Below are positions 42,680 through 52,339 of a stretch of 64,000 nucleotides of DNA, piece after piece (position 1 is the stretch's first letter; each line of letters starts with the position of its first letter). The notes below the pieces were generated by a model. It had not been told where the DNA came from and searched no databases. It saw only the letters and a list, made by a program, of their open reading frames with translations. The position numbers were made by a program, and so were the translations under genes. Where the stretch lies: NCBI GenBank assembly GCA_041392855.1, contig JAWKLD010000001.1, forward strand, positions 2,156,001 through 2,220,000. Reading direction: 5' to 3'. Source of the DNA: Flavipsychrobacter sp. (lineage in GTDB: Bacteria; Bacteroidota; Bacteroidia; Chitinophagales; Chitinophagaceae).

Positions 42680-44082
42680 TTGATAGCTTTATCACCTATG
42701 GCTTTAGTAATTGTTGTGGGTTTGAAGTTCTCTTTGAGCTTTACGAAGAAATAATCGCTAGCGCCCTTAAAACCTGTATTAAGCATATCACCTGTATTAC
42801 CAGAAGAACCTCCTGTAATAAAATAGCCATCTTTAGCTAGAACAATATCATAAGGTCTTTCATTAAAAGTAGACCCTATACTTAGTTGCCAGTTTTTCAC
42901 ACCATTTTTATTAGTTTTCACTATCCACCAGTCAGAAGGTCCATTATTTACTGTAACATCTCCGTCATTAGATGCAGTAAAGCCTGCTACAACAAAACCG
43001 CTATCAGGAGTTTGTATCACCTTTGAGAATCCATCATAGCCTGAACCTCCAAATGATTTTTCCCATAATATTTTACCAGTATCATCTAATCTAACCATCC
43101 AAATATCCGAACCACCTTTATTCCCAGATATATCTCCATCTGACGATTGCGGGTGAGCTACAAACAAGTAACCACCATCAACAGATTCAACTATACTGCC
43201 TCCACCTTGATCAACCTTCGAACCTCCATAGGTTTTATTCCATTGCATGGCTCCTATGCTATCCAATTTCAGTACCCAAGTATCTCTACCGCCTTGCCTG
43301 TCATTTACATCTCCATCATCAGAATCTGCAATAGATGCAATAACAAACCCTCTATCAGATGTATTTTTTAAATCTATCGGGCTTTCTATTTTACTACCTC
43401 CATATATCTTTTGCCAAAGTATCTTTCCGGTATCATTCATTTTTACAACCCAGACTTTTTCTTCAGGTTTTAAACCAGTTAAATCTCCATTAGTGGAATT
43501 AGAATAACCAATAAAGGCGAAACCTCCATCAGGGGTTTGCACTAATGATCTAACATAATCATGTCCAGCACCTCCAATACTTTTCTCCCACAATATTGTA
43601 CCACTAGCATTTGTCTTCACCATCCAAATATTAGTATTAAAACATGTAGCACAAGTATCTGGAAAAATGCCAGTAACATCACCACTTTGATAAGATGTGG
43701 TTTCGCCAATAAAAAAGAAACCTCCATCTGCAGTTGCTATCACATCTTTAAACTCCTCGCTACCATAAGCTCCATAGCATTTCTTCCATACAACAGAACC
43801 ATTACTGTCTAGTCTTATAACCCAAGCGTCATGTGGCACATATGGTGCTAGAATATGATTACCTACAACATCATTATCAGATGAGTAAGAACCTCCAGCA
43901 ACTATATATCCACCATCAAGGGTATTATCAACAGCCCAAGCATTATCAGTTTTTGTACCACCAAACGATTTTTTCCATTGTATAGGTGGAGCTGTTTGTG
44001 CAGATAACATTGTTGAGAAAAGAGAAAATACTATGAGCAGCAATGAGTTCTTTATTCTTAAAGTAGAATTAATAGGTTTCAT
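42454..44082 (-). CDS. secreted seven-repeat (propeller-like) protein with type IX sorting tail, copy 3
   Basis: The 542-residue protein begins with a signal peptide that differs from copies 1 and 2 (MKPINSTLRIKNSLLLIVFS). The seven repeats open WKKSFGGT, WKKCYGAY, WEKSIGGA, WQKIYGGS, WNKTYGGS, WEKSFGGS and a degenerate WQLSIGST. The C-terminal type IX sorting domain is nearly identical to that of copy 2 (VYPSPTSGLVNIELSQGYEN). The divergent 5' end and shared 3' end suggest it is the outer member of the tandem array. A Cys-rich insertion (DTCATCFNT) near residue 140 is absent from the other copies. Confidence 0.85.
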   Translation of the reverse strand: MKPINSTLRIKNSLLLIVFSLFSTMLSAQTAPPIQWKKSFGGTKTDNAWAVDNTLDGGYIVAGGSYSSDNDVVGNHILAPYVPHDAWVIRLDSNGSVVWKKCYGAYGSEEFKDVIATADGGFFFIGETTSYQSGDVTGIFPDTCATCFNTNIWMVKTNASGTILWEKSIGGAGHDYVRSLVQTPDGGFAFIGYSNSTNGDLTGLKPEEKVWVVKMNDTGKILWQKIYGGSKIESPIDLKNTSDRGFVIASIADSDDGDVNDRQGGRDTWVLKLDSIGAMQWNKTYGGSKVDQGGGSIVESVDGGYLFVAHPQSSDGDISGNKGGSDIWMVRLDDTGKILWEKSFGGSGYDGFSKVIQTPDSGFVVAGFTASNDGDVTVNNGPSDWWIVKTNKNGVKNWQLSIGSTFNERPYDIVLAKDGYFITGGSSGNTGDMLNTGFKGASDYFFVKLKENFKPTTITKAIGDKAIKVYPSPTSGLVNIELSQGYENAELKVYDMMGKLLQVNIKQQGAVRTVDLSQFASGTYMIQVIYGEQASSYKVLKQ

Positions 44083-44136
44083 AAGATAAATGTTGTGATG
44101 TTGTATAAAGTTAGTTTAAAACAATTACACACAAAA

Positions 44137-44163
44137 AAGCCTTGACTATAATTGTCAAGGCTT
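44137..44163 (-). terminator. terminator after DUF2795-like gene
   Basis: Arms AAGCCTTGAC and GTCAAGGCTT (44137-44146, 44154-44163) enclose a 7-base loop. On the minus strand the hairpin is followed by a T run, 25 bases after the stop at 44189. Confidence 0.85.
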
Positions 44164-44188
44164 AATATTTAAATACGCTATCAAAAGA

Positions 44189-44410
44189 CTAGTATTCATC
44201 TTCATTGAAGAAGAAGTCTTCTTGTGTAGGATAATCAGGCCATATGTCTTCTATCCCTTCGTATATTTCCCCTTCATCATCCAGCTCCTGCAAATTCTCA
44301 ACTACCTCTAGTGGAGACCCAGAACGAATAGCATAATCTATTAGTTCATCTTTAGTTGCCGGCCATGGTGCATCTTCTAAATGTGATGCTAATTCTAAAC
44401 TCCAGAACAT
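44189..44410 (-). CDS. DUF2795-type small acidic protein
   Basis: The 73-residue protein resembles the DUF2795 family. WSLELASHLEDAPWPATKDE, then LIDYAIRSGSPLEVVENLQE, recalls its single conserved helical domain, followed by a strongly acidic tail (DEGEIYEGIEDIWPDYPTQE). No function is established. It is monocistronic with its own terminator and an AT-rich upstream region. Confidence 0.72.
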   Translation of the reverse strand: MFWSLELASHLEDAPWPATKDELIDYAIRSGSPLEVVENLQELDDEGEIYEGIEDIWPDYPTQEDFFFNEDEY

Positions 44411-44571
44411 ATTATAATTTATTTTATTATATTATCTATTTCCAGCAAATGTAAGTTTTAGATTATGATTTACAAACTTTTATATTTTTATAAATAATAC
44501 TTTTTTGTTAACAGCTTTTTCAGCCTAAGCGTACTTTTGTTAATCCAACCTTTTTAAAACATATTTACAGT

Positions 44572-45243
44572 ATGCTAGTTGCAAAAAACTTAACCAAAAA
44601 ATATGCCACCCTTACTGTAGTTGACAATGTATCGTTAGCAATAGATAAGGGAGAAATTATATCGGTTGTTGGTCCGTCAGGTGCTGGCAAAAGCAGCTTG
44701 CTTCATATTTTAGGTTCCCTTGACACTCCGGATAGTGGTGAAGTCTATATTAAAGAGACAGATGTATTTTCTTTACCAGCCAAGAAACAGGCTAATTTTC
44801 GAAACAGTAACATGGGTTTTGTTTTTCAATTCCATCATTTGTTGCCAGAGTTTAGTGCTGTTGAGAATGTTGCTATGCCTTTATGGATAGCAGGCGTTGA
44901 CAAAAAGGAAGCTTTAGAGCAAGCAACAGAGGCATTAACAACTGTAGGGCTAAAAAATAGAGTAAATAACAAGCCTTCTGCACTATCAGGAGGAGAGCAA
45001 CAACGTGTTGCAATTGCAAGAGCATTGGTTAATAAGCCTGCAATAATATTTGCCGATGAGCCAACAGGTAACTTAGATAGTGCAAATGCCGATGCAATAC
45101 ACCAACTTTTCTTAGAATTAAGAGAAAAACTAGACCAGACTTTTGTGATCGTTACACATAATGATGAATTAGCCAAAATGACTGATAAAATACTAGTAAT
45201 GAAGGATGGAAGTATAAAAGAAGTGATAAATACGAAGATATAA
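44572..45243 (+). CDS. lolD: LolD-type ABC transporter ATP-binding protein
   Basis: The 223-residue ATPase belongs to the LolD/MacB subfamily. Walker A is GPSGAGKSSL, the Q loop is FQFHHLLPEFSAVENV (LolD-typical wording), the signature is LSGGEQQRVAIARAL, and Walker B is IIFADEPTGNLD. In the Lol system it would energise release of lipoproteins from the inner membrane. No LolC/E permease gene is next to it, so the partner must be elsewhere. A TACTTTTG box lies at 44532-44539. A MacB-like or other exporter role remains possible. Confidence 0.85.
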   Translation: MLVAKNLTKKYATLTVVDNVSLAIDKGEIISVVGPSGAGKSSLLHILGSLDTPDSGEVYIKETDVFSLPAKKQANFRNSNMGFVFQFHHLLPEFSAVENVAMPLWIAGVDKKEALEQATEALTTVGLKNRVNNKPSALSGGEQQRVAIARALVNKPAIIFADEPTGNLDSANADAIHQLFLELREKLDQTFVIVTHNDELAKMTDKILVMKDGSIKEVINTKI

Positions 45244-45356
45244 ATGTATCTTTATTGAGATAAAGATTGTATCTTTTACCAAAGAAATTAAGATTATGCT
45301 TTTACCTTTTAGTAAAAAGTATATTTTTGCACCATAAAATTAAATTGCATTAAATC

Positions 45357-45593
45357 ATGTCTGAAATTGCAAATCGCGTTAAGAAAATTATAGTAGACAA
45401 ATTAGGTGTTGATGAGTCAGAGGTTACTCCTGAAGCAAGCTTCACAAATGATTTGGGTGCTGACTCACTTGACACAGTAGAATTGATCATGGAATTCGAA
45501 AAAGAATTCAACATATCTATTCCTGACGAGCAAGCAGAAACTATTACTACTGTTGGCCAAGCTGTATCTTACTTGGAAGAACACGTTAAGTAA
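45357..45593 (+). CDS. acpP: acyl carrier protein
   Basis: The 78-residue protein carries the growing fatty acyl chain on a phosphopantetheine. The attachment Ser is in NDLGADSLDTVELIMEFE. A TATTTTTG box (45322-45329) is a likely -7 element for the operon. fabF starts 28 bases after its stop. The acpP-fabF-rnc order is standard in Bacteroidota. Confidence 0.97.
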   Translation: MSEIANRVKKIIVDKLGVDESEVTPEASFTNDLGADSLDTVELIMEFEKEFNISIPDEQAETITTVGQAVSYLEEHVK

Positions 45594-45621
45594 TTATTCT
45601 TACTCTAAATTAGATTTTTAA

Positions 45622-46884
45622 ATGAATTTTCCGTTCAAACGAGTTGTCGTTACGGGTATCGGCGCCATCACACCAATAGGTAACAATGCATCTGATTACT
45701 GGAATGCGTTAGTTAGTGGTGTGTCTGGCGCTGATTTCATTAAGAATTTCGATGCAGAGAAGTTTAAAACAAAATTTGCCTGTGAAGTTAAGGGTTACGA
45801 CCCTCTTGACTTTTTCGACAGAAAAGAAGCAAGAAAGCTTGACAGGTTCTCCCAACTAGCACTAGTAGCAGCTACCGAGGCTGTTGAATCCTCAGGATTA
45901 AACGACGAAAGCTTAGATAAAGACCGAATAGGTGTTATATGGGCTTCTGGTATTGGAGGTATGATTACTTTCATTGAAGAAATGCAAAACTTCAATGCCG
46001 GTGATGGTACTCCTCGTTTCAATCCATTCTTCATTCCAAAACTTATTCTAGATATAGCCTCAGGGCATATATCTATGAAATATAGTTTTAGAGGGCCAAA
46101 CTTTGCAACGGTTAGTGCTTGTGCTTCGGCAACCAATGGCCTAATTGATGCTTTAACCTACATTAGACTAGGAAAAGCAGATGCTATAGTAACCGGAGGC
46201 TCTGAAGCTGTTATTACACAAGCAGGTATTGGTGGTTTTAATGCTATGAAAGCACTTTCTGAGCGTAACGATAGCCCTAAAACTGCTAGTAGACCTTTTG
46301 ATGTAACAAGAGACGGCTTTGTTATGGGTGAAGGTGCTGGCTCTCTCATATTAGAAGAGTTGGAACATGCCCAAAAAAGGGGTGCCACTATCTACGCGGA
46401 AGTAGCTGGTGGAGGAATGAGTGCTGATGCTCACCACCTTACTGCCCCACATCCTGAGGGGCTTGGTGCATACAACGTTATGAAAAATGCTCTTGATGAT
46501 GCTGGCTTAAAACCTGAAGACATTGATTATATCAATGTACATGGTACATCTACCCCATTAGGAGACATTAGCGAGATTACCGCCATAGAGAAAGTATTTG
46601 GGGAGCATGCATATAATTTAAATATCAGCTCTACTAAATCTATGACTGGTCACCTATTAGGGGCTGCAGGAGGCATTGAAGCCATTGCAAGTGTTCTTGC
46701 TGTTAAAAACAACATAGTTCCTCCTACAATCAACTTAACCACAGAAGTAGACCCTGTATTTAATCCTAAATTGAATTTTACATTCCATAAAGCTCAGGAA
46801 CGAATAGTCAATAAGGCTTTAAGTAATACTTTTGGGTTTGGAGGGCACAATGCCTCTATTATATTCAAAAAATTTGAAGGTTAA
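45622..46884 (+). CDS. fabF: 3-oxoacyl-ACP synthase II
   Basis: FabF condenses malonyl-ACP with acyl-ACP in fatty acid elongation. The 420-residue protein has the catalytic Cys in TVSACASATNGL, His residues in INVHGTSTPLGD and in KSMTGHLLGAAGGIEA, and the closing SNTFGFGGHNASIIFKK. All catalytic residues are present. It lies between acpP and rnc. Confidence 0.97.
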   Translation: MNFPFKRVVVTGIGAITPIGNNASDYWNALVSGVSGADFIKNFDAEKFKTKFACEVKGYDPLDFFDRKEARKLDRFSQLALVAATEAVESSGLNDESLDKDRIGVIWASGIGGMITFIEEMQNFNAGDGTPRFNPFFIPKLILDIASGHISMKYSFRGPNFATVSACASATNGLIDALTYIRLGKADAIVTGGSEAVITQAGIGGFNAMKALSERNDSPKTASRPFDVTRDGFVMGEGAGSLILEELEHAQKRGATIYAEVAGGGMSADAHHLTAPHPEGLGAYNVMKNALDDAGLKPEDIDYINVHGTSTPLGDISEITAIEKVFGEHAYNLNISSTKSMTGHLLGAAGGIEAIASVLAVKNNIVPPTINLTTEVDPVFNPKLNFTFHKAQERIVNKALSNTFGFGGHNASIIFKKFEG

Positions 46885-46889
46885 ACGTT

Positions 46890-47612
46890 TTGAGACGCTT
46901 TACGTCCAAACTGCTACATCTTTTCACTTCCAATAAACAATTGGTATCCCAACTAGAACACTTGTTAGGATATACACCTAAGCATTTGCCTTATTATCAA
47001 TTGGCATTAATGCATCGGTCTAAAATTGAAGAGGTTTCTCATAATAATGAACGTTTAGAGTTTCTAGGCGACGCCATACTTGGATCTATAGTAGCAGATT
47101 ATCTTTTCAAAAAATACCCATATCAAACTGAAGGTTACCTTACTGAGCTTCGTTCAAAAATTGTCAGGAGAGAGACATTAAACAATGTTGCTTTAAGAAT
47201 GGGGTTGCAGAAGCTAGTACAATTTAACCAAAATGATAAAGGGCTTGGAAGAAGTCATATATTCGGCAATGCATTGGAGGCATTAATAGGCGCTGTTTAC
47301 TTAGATCAAGGGTTTAATAAAACTAAAAAATTCATAATCAACCAGATTATAAAACCATACATCGATATTGAATTGTTAGAATCTAAGGACACCAACTATA
47401 AAAACAAGTTACTTAGTTGGACTCAGAAAAATAACCATAATATTAGCTTTGAGACACTAGAGGAGAAAAATGATGGCTCTAGAAAGATCTTCACAATTGG
47501 TATTGTGATAAATGGAGAATTAATAGCTAGCGGTAACGGTTTTAATAAAAAAGAAGCTGGTCAGGTTGCTGCACAGGAAGCAATAAAAGCCTTAAAGATC
47601 AGTGACACTTAA
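46890..47612 (+). CDS. rnc: ribonuclease III
   Basis: The enzyme cuts double-stranded RNA in rRNA processing and regulation. The 240-residue protein has the RNase III signature NERLEFLGDAILG with the catalytic acidic residues, YLTELRSKIVRRETL, and a double-stranded RNA-binding domain at about 165-235 (SGNGFNKKEAGQVAAQEAIK). It starts at TTG 46890, 5 bases after fabF, since no ATG occurs early in the frame. Its end overlaps paaD tail to tail by 14 bases. Confidence 0.95.
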   Translation: MRRFTSKLLHLFTSNKQLVSQLEHLLGYTPKHLPYYQLALMHRSKIEEVSHNNERLEFLGDAILGSIVADYLFKKYPYQTEGYLTELRSKIVRRETLNNVALRMGLQKLVQFNQNDKGLGRSHIFGNALEALIGAVYLDQGFNKTKKFIINQIIKPYIDIELLESKDTNYKNKLLSWTQKNNHNISFETLEEKNDGSRKIFTIGIVINGELIASGNGFNKKEAGQVAAQEAIKALKISDT

Positions 47613-48084
47613 AATGTTCAAAAGGCTCCTTACAACTATTACATTTATATAAGGACTTACAAGAAGTTGGTCCAAAACCACTGACTAAAGTTGTGTCTAT
47701 TGAATCACATTTCGGACAAGGGACACCATCTTCTTCAAACAAGCCGATTTCTTCCTTCGATTTTCTAATAGGGGGAGCTATTCCATATTCCTTAAGCTTC
47801 ATCTTTCCTTCCTCACTCATCCAGTCTGTAGTCCAGGCAGGACTTAATTGCTGCTGTATATTAACCTTGCTAACTCCCCTACTTAATAAAGTCATCCTTA
47901 TTTGCATACTTATCATATCCATTGCAGGACAACCACTATATGTAGGAGTTATTACTACAGTTATTTCTTTATCTTCTCCTATAATAACATCTCTTACTAT
48001 ACCTAAATCTAAGATAGTTAATACAGGCACCTCTGGGTCGGTCACTGCACTTAGCCATTCATATACTTTTTCTTTGCTTAGCAC
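47599..48084 (-). CDS. paaD: phenylacetyl-CoA epoxidase accessory protein PaaD
   Basis: PaaD is the MIP18/PaaD-like accessory protein of the PaaABCE epoxidase, thought to help insert its metal centre. The 161-residue protein shows LSAVTDPEVPVLTILDLGIV and ITPTYSGCPAMDMI (family hallmarks). It ends in a C4-type zinc ribbon (CPKCDS, CKSLYKCNSCKEPF). It starts at GTG 48084. It lies downstream of paaABC but separated from them by two sugar-related genes, and paaE is not seen in the window. Confidence 0.92.
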   Translation of the reverse strand: MLSKEKVYEWLSAVTDPEVPVLTILDLGIVRDVIIGEDKEITVVITPTYSGCPAMDMISMQIRMTLLSRGVSKVNIQQQLSPAWTTDWMSEEGKMKLKEYGIAPPIRKSKEEIGLFEEDGVPCPKCDSIDTTLVSGFGPTSCKSLYKCNSCKEPFEHFKCH

Positions 48085-48097
48085 AATATAAAGTTAG

Positions 48098-50422
48098 CTA
48101 TTTAGTGTCTAATATATGATTATTGACCATTATAACAGTTGAGTCCTTTTTACTGAACCTTGAAATCGTAGTAGCCTCAGCTGGCCTAAACACAATTTCA
48201 TCAAGAAATGTATAGCTATTAAAGTAATCCTTTGGCACAGTTACTTTTAAAGACACTGTATTTTCAGGTAGCACAAAATAACTATTAGCTCTTAGCCATC
48301 CCTCTTTATTATCTACACTAAATGCTGCCTTTACTTTATTCAAGCTAGTTACCTCTCCATTGTCATTTAATGTTTCCACTACAAATGTAGGTGTTTGGTA
48401 GTTATAACTATTCACTAAAGACCAAAATGAAAATTCATAGAGTTTAGCTTTTGTTAGTGGTTTAAGATTGTATGTTTTTATATTGGAGCTTTGTTGTTTT
48501 TCTTTTGATCGAGCACCTGAACTATAAAAGCTATTAACAGTATCTTCATCAAGATGATCAACTATGTATGGGTAATCTGCACATTCTAAACAGGTATCTT
48601 TTGCGTCTATGCCTTCGGCTACTTTTTTCAGACTATCTCTATAATTACTATCCTTGACTCTTAACTTTTGGGGTGATAATATATAAGCACTGATTTGATC
48701 ATATGTATCAATATAATCAGCTACCTCCAAGAGATACTTACTATCTGGATCTAGCTTTTCAGCTTCTAAATGCAATACAAGGAAAGGCCTATCAGTTTTT
48801 ATAGTATCAAGAAGTGGTTTACTGACAATAGGCCCACCAATAGTTTTAACTTGGGCGTATGTTTCAGGCCATGCAGTTCTTGACATATGAACATTAACAA
48901 TCGGCAACTTTAATTGTAAGGCATTACTAATACCTAACGTAAACACCCATGCCTTCTCACCATTCAACCATATTTTTTCTGAACCAACATGCACATATGG
49001 CAAAAGGATGACACCTTGAAAATCATCAGAATTGACCCATTGATAGCCATACAACTTCTTCCAATCATAATATTCAAAAACAAACATGTAGTTATACATG
49101 GAGTTTTCTACGGCTTTTCTTGATGACACGATATACCCATTAGCTTCTATACCCCATAATAAAGTAGTGAAGAATAGTATTATATAAGCCCGTTGTCTTT
49201 TGTTCTTTTTCTTTAGCTCTATAAAAAGGTTGTATAAAAGCACAACAGCATATATTGATACTATATAATAAAACAAGAATGCAAAACGACCTAATGTTCG
49301 AAATTGACGGAAAGAGGAAATATAATCTAATAGCCATTCCATATTCCAAACAAATGGGACACCTTGAGCTAATAGGAATGTCCCCAAAGCAATAAATAAC
49401 CAAATAGGAGAAAATCCAAACTGACGAGAAACTTCAAATGTTTGCTTTTTCTTTATTGTATTGATAATAGTAGTAATTAAAGCTATTAATACTACCGTTA
49501 TACCTACTATGCCTAAGTAGGCTAGCCCTTCACCTCTACTTGTTTTCTCTACTATTCCAAGATCGAACAGGCCCTGCCAAATTGGAGAGCTGCCAGATGT
49601 AAATATATCTCTACCCACAGTACAGCCTGACAATGTCCCGTACGGAAACTCTGTTCTTCCAATCTTACTATCTGTTAAATACATGAACAACTTCACAAAA
49701 CCCACAATACTTACTGCTGCAATACTAATTGGCAAAACATCCTTTAATCTGTCTTTTATTCTTACATGTTTATAAATTAACATGTACCCGAATACGTACA
49801 ACATTAGCCATATAAAAAATAAAGCCGCACAATATGGATGTAATAGAGCGCAACCTATTCCCAATAAAAGCAGAAGTATGATGTAGCCTATTTTTTTTGT
49901 GTCATGATACTTTATATTCCAATAAAAAAGCATAGGAACCATCGACTGATAACCTAAACCAAAATGACCATGGATTCTAAATAATTGTGGAGACATTAAC
50001 ACAATAAGTGCACTAGTTATAATAGCATATATAGGATGTATTTTAAAATATATAAGTGTTTTATAGGTAAAAATGATTGCTAAAAAAAAAGACAAGGCAA
50101 GAGATAAATGTAAAATAGCAAGCAAAGTATTATAGCTCAACGGAACCAACTTGCTTATATAACCCAAAGGAACAGATAATAACGGCTGTGCATCTGTATA
50201 AACTATATGTTCTCCATAAGGATAATTCATCCCTTCAAAATGCAAACCAGAACCATTTGCTGCATGATACAAATAGGAGTAATAGTTCTTGATACCATCT
50301 CCCCCCATTGTGACAAGTGAAGTACTTGGCTTTGTTACCATATAAGAAAGTGTATATATGGTAATGATAATAGCTATCACTACAAGTGTAAGGGAATATA
50401 AGTGCTTAGAAGAAAGCTTCAT
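48098..50422 (-). CDS. large polytopic membrane protein, probable GT-C-like glycosyltransferase
   Basis: The 774-residue protein has about 11 to 13 membrane segments in residues 1-430, then a large soluble C-terminal domain (about 430-774) with no recognised family. The layout resembles GT-C transferases or membrane O-acyl/flippase-like proteins that use a polyprenyl-phosphate sugar. A GT2 gene lies directly upstream (2 bases apart), which fits synthesis of that donor. It sits between paaC and paaD on the same strand, so it is probably co-transcribed with the epoxidase genes. The assignment is inference. Confidence 0.6.
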   Translation of the reverse strand: MKLSSKHLYSLTLVVIAIIITIYTLSYMVTKPSTSLVTMGGDGIKNYYSYLYHAANGSGLHFEGMNYPYGEHIVYTDAQPLLSVPLGYISKLVPLSYNTLLAILHLSLALSFFLAIIFTYKTLIYFKIHPIYAIITSALIVLMSPQLFRIHGHFGLGYQSMVPMLFYWNIKYHDTKKIGYIILLLLLGIGCALLHPYCAALFFIWLMLYVFGYMLIYKHVRIKDRLKDVLPISIAAVSIVGFVKLFMYLTDSKIGRTEFPYGTLSGCTVGRDIFTSGSSPIWQGLFDLGIVEKTSRGEGLAYLGIVGITVVLIALITTIINTIKKKQTFEVSRQFGFSPIWLFIALGTFLLAQGVPFVWNMEWLLDYISSFRQFRTLGRFAFLFYYIVSIYAVVLLYNLFIELKKKNKRQRAYIILFFTTLLWGIEANGYIVSSRKAVENSMYNYMFVFEYYDWKKLYGYQWVNSDDFQGVILLPYVHVGSEKIWLNGEKAWVFTLGISNALQLKLPIVNVHMSRTAWPETYAQVKTIGGPIVSKPLLDTIKTDRPFLVLHLEAEKLDPDSKYLLEVADYIDTYDQISAYILSPQKLRVKDSNYRDSLKKVAEGIDAKDTCLECADYPYIVDHLDEDTVNSFYSSGARSKEKQQSSNIKTYNLKPLTKAKLYEFSFWSLVNSYNYQTPTFVVETLNDNGEVTSLNKVKAAFSVDNKEGWLRANSYFVLPENTVSLKVTVPKDYFNSYTFLDEIVFRPAEATTISRFSKKDSTVIMVNNHILDTK

Positions 50423-50424
50423 GA

Positions 50425-51120
50425 TTATTTTTTAAACAGTAACTTTATAAAATTGAACATCTCAGGGAATAGAATTTTATAATTCATTTTTCTAAAAACT
50501 ACATTGCTATTTAGTTCTACAGCTACTGGTGTAATTTTATATTTCTTTTTATACGCGTTTCTTAAAAACTCAATATCAAAAAGATATCTATTAATTGTTG
50601 TCTGTAAAAAGACATGCTTTACCGGTTTTTTAAATCCTTTTAAGCCACATTGGGTATCACTTATAGGCAATGACAATAATGACTTCGTCAAAAAGCGTAA
50701 GCTTTTCGATATAACTTTACGAGTATAGGGAACATTATTATAGTACTCTGTACTTTTTACGCCTGCAACAATATCAGATTTGCCATTAAGTAACTCTTGA
50801 TATACGGCAATAATACTATCTAAATTGTATGGAAAATCAATATCTGTATAAATAATCAGCTCGCCTTTAGCAAATGGCACACCACACCTGATAGCATAGC
50901 CCTTGCCATTATTACTCTTATTATCTATAAATTGAAAATTTACAATTTCGGAAGAAAGCTTCTGTATACTTGTTTCAGATATAGGTTGTGTGCTTCCATC
51001 ATTAACAACAATAACCTCTACATCTTCAGGAATAGTGGCAACTATTTTATTATAGTTTTGCACTACATTGTTTACCCACCCTTCTGGTGGGTTATAGCAT
51101 GGTAAAATAATGGTTAACAA
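50425..51120 (-). CDS. family 2 glycosyltransferase, polyprenol-phosphate sugar synthase-like
   Basis: The 231-residue GT2 domain starts TIILPCYNPPEGW (nucleotide-binding) and has VIVVNDGST, GKGYAIRCGVPFAKGE, and the DxD-type IIYTDIDFPYNLD. The later SDTQCGLKGFKK segment resembles dolichol/polyprenol-phosphate mannosyltransferases such as DPM1. No membrane segments are seen, so it probably acts at the inner face and hands a lipid-linked sugar to the membrane protein encoded downstream. It starts at TTG 51120. It follows paaC by 58 bases. Confidence 0.85.
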   Translation of the reverse strand: MLTIILPCYNPPEGWVNNVVQNYNKIVATIPEDVEVIVVNDGSTQPISETSIQKLSSEIVNFQFIDNKSNNGKGYAIRCGVPFAKGELIIYTDIDFPYNLDSIIAVYQELLNGKSDIVAGVKSTEYYNNVPYTRKVISKSLRFLTKSLLSLPISDTQCGLKGFKKPVKHVFLQTTINRYLFDIEFLRNAYKKKYKITPVAVELNSNVVFRKMNYKILFPEMFNFIKLLFKK

Positions 51121-51178
51121 ACTATCTTAACATTTGAGTGAGTAAGCTATGAAAAAATAGCAAACACAACAAAAGATA

Positions 51179-51997
51179 TTACCATTCCATGTTAGGATAC
51201 GCCCTTTGCATGTATTGAAGCTCTGCTAATATAAAGCCCATATGTTCAGTATGAGTACCTGTCTTCCCTCCATCTTGCATCCATTCTTCTTCTGGTATAC
51301 TTAAAGTAGCCTCAGATATGATTTCTTTTATTCTTGCATCAAAGTCTGTTTTAACTTGCTCTCCATTTGGTATAATACCAGCCTTTGACAACTCTTTTTC
51401 TGCATCACTTTGTTTTGTTAATTCCCCAGAGAATGACCAATAATCCTTCAAAGCTTTTTGTATCCTCTCTTTACTTTCAGCAGTACCATCACCAAGTCTA
51501 ATCATCCACTCACTACTCCAACGCAGATGATAACTCACTTCTTTTAAGGATTTCTCTGCTATAGCAGCTAGAACCTCATCACTACTGCTTTTTAGTCGAC
51601 TGTATAGAGTGTAGTTATATGTATCATATATAAATGACCTCACTATAGTATATGCCCAGTCATTATTAGGTTGTTCTACAAGAAGTACGTTTCTGAAGTC
51701 CCAAGCATCTCTCAAAAAAGGCAGGTCGTCTTCATCAATATCTTTACCTTCAGCAGCTAGTTGTTGTATACTTACTGATGCAAATGCATTGTGTTTTTCC
51801 TCCTTTGTTAAAGCATTATACTGTTTTGCCGCATATTGATATAGGCTTCTTGCTTGCCCTAAATGATCTAATGCAATATTAGTAAGTGCTATATCTTGTT
51901 CTAACACTGGTCCATGACCACACCACTCACTTAACCTATGACCAATAACCATAGCATTATCTGCTAACTGAAGTGTATATATTAGCTTGTTATCCAT
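51179..51997 (-). CDS. paaC: phenylacetyl-CoA epoxidase structural subunit PaaC
   Basis: PaaC is the ferritin-like structural partner of PaaA in the multicomponent epoxidase that activates phenylacetyl-CoA for ring opening. I chose ATG 51997 (MDNKLIYTLQLADNAMVIGH), giving 272 residues; a TTG 18 bases earlier is possible. HLGQARSLYQYAAKQYNAL and EVSYHLRWSSEWMIRLGDG are family segments. It follows paaB by 25 bases. It has no intact metal site in the family, consistent with its structural role. Confidence 0.93.
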   Translation of the reverse strand: MDNKLIYTLQLADNAMVIGHRLSEWCGHGPVLEQDIALTNIALDHLGQARSLYQYAAKQYNALTKEEKHNAFASVSIQQLAAEGKDIDEDDLPFLRDAWDFRNVLLVEQPNNDWAYTIVRSFIYDTYNYTLYSRLKSSSDEVLAAIAEKSLKEVSYHLRWSSEWMIRLGDGTAESKERIQKALKDYWSFSGELTKQSDAEKELSKAGIIPNGEQVKTDFDARIKEIISEATLSIPEEEWMQDGGKTGTHTEHMGFILAELQYMQRAYPNMEW

Positions 51998-52022
51998 TTT
52001 ACCTATCTTTCTCAATTAAAAA

Positions 52023-52319
52023 CTACATATGTTTCAACTCATCTGGCAAGTTGTAGAATGTTGGGTGACGATATATCTTATCATTAGCCGGTTCGTATAG
52101 TTCACCAGCCTCGCCTGGATCTGAAGCGTGAATATTATTACTTTCTACAACCCAGATACTCACTCCTTCCATTCTACGTGTATATACATCTCTAGCATTT
52201 TCTATAGCCATAGCTGCATCTGCAGCATGTAAACTTCCCGCATGTTTATGATCTAGCCCAGCCTTGCTTCTAATAAACACTTCCCATAACGGCCATTCTG
52301 CTTTGTTTTTTTCTGACAT
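52023..52319 (-). CDS. paaB: phenylacetyl-CoA epoxidase subunit PaaB
   Basis: The 98-residue protein is the small PaaB subunit, which bridges PaaAC dimers. WPLWEVFIRSKAGLDHKHAG and AMAIENARDVYTRRMEGVSI are typical of the family. It lies between paaA and paaC, with 20- and 25-base gaps in one operon. Full length for the family. Confidence 0.95.
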   Translation of the reverse strand: MSEKNKAEWPLWEVFIRSKAGLDHKHAGSLHAADAAMAIENARDVYTRRMEGVSIWVVESNNIHASDPGEAGELYEPANDKIYRHPTFYNLPDELKHM

Positions 52320-52339
52320 ATTGATAATCTTTTAGAATA

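Noticed and set aside
45248..45267. ATCTTTAT/ATAAAGAT inverted repeat after lolD
   Set aside because: The stem is only eight AT-dominated pairs with no T tract. It is too weak to call a terminator.
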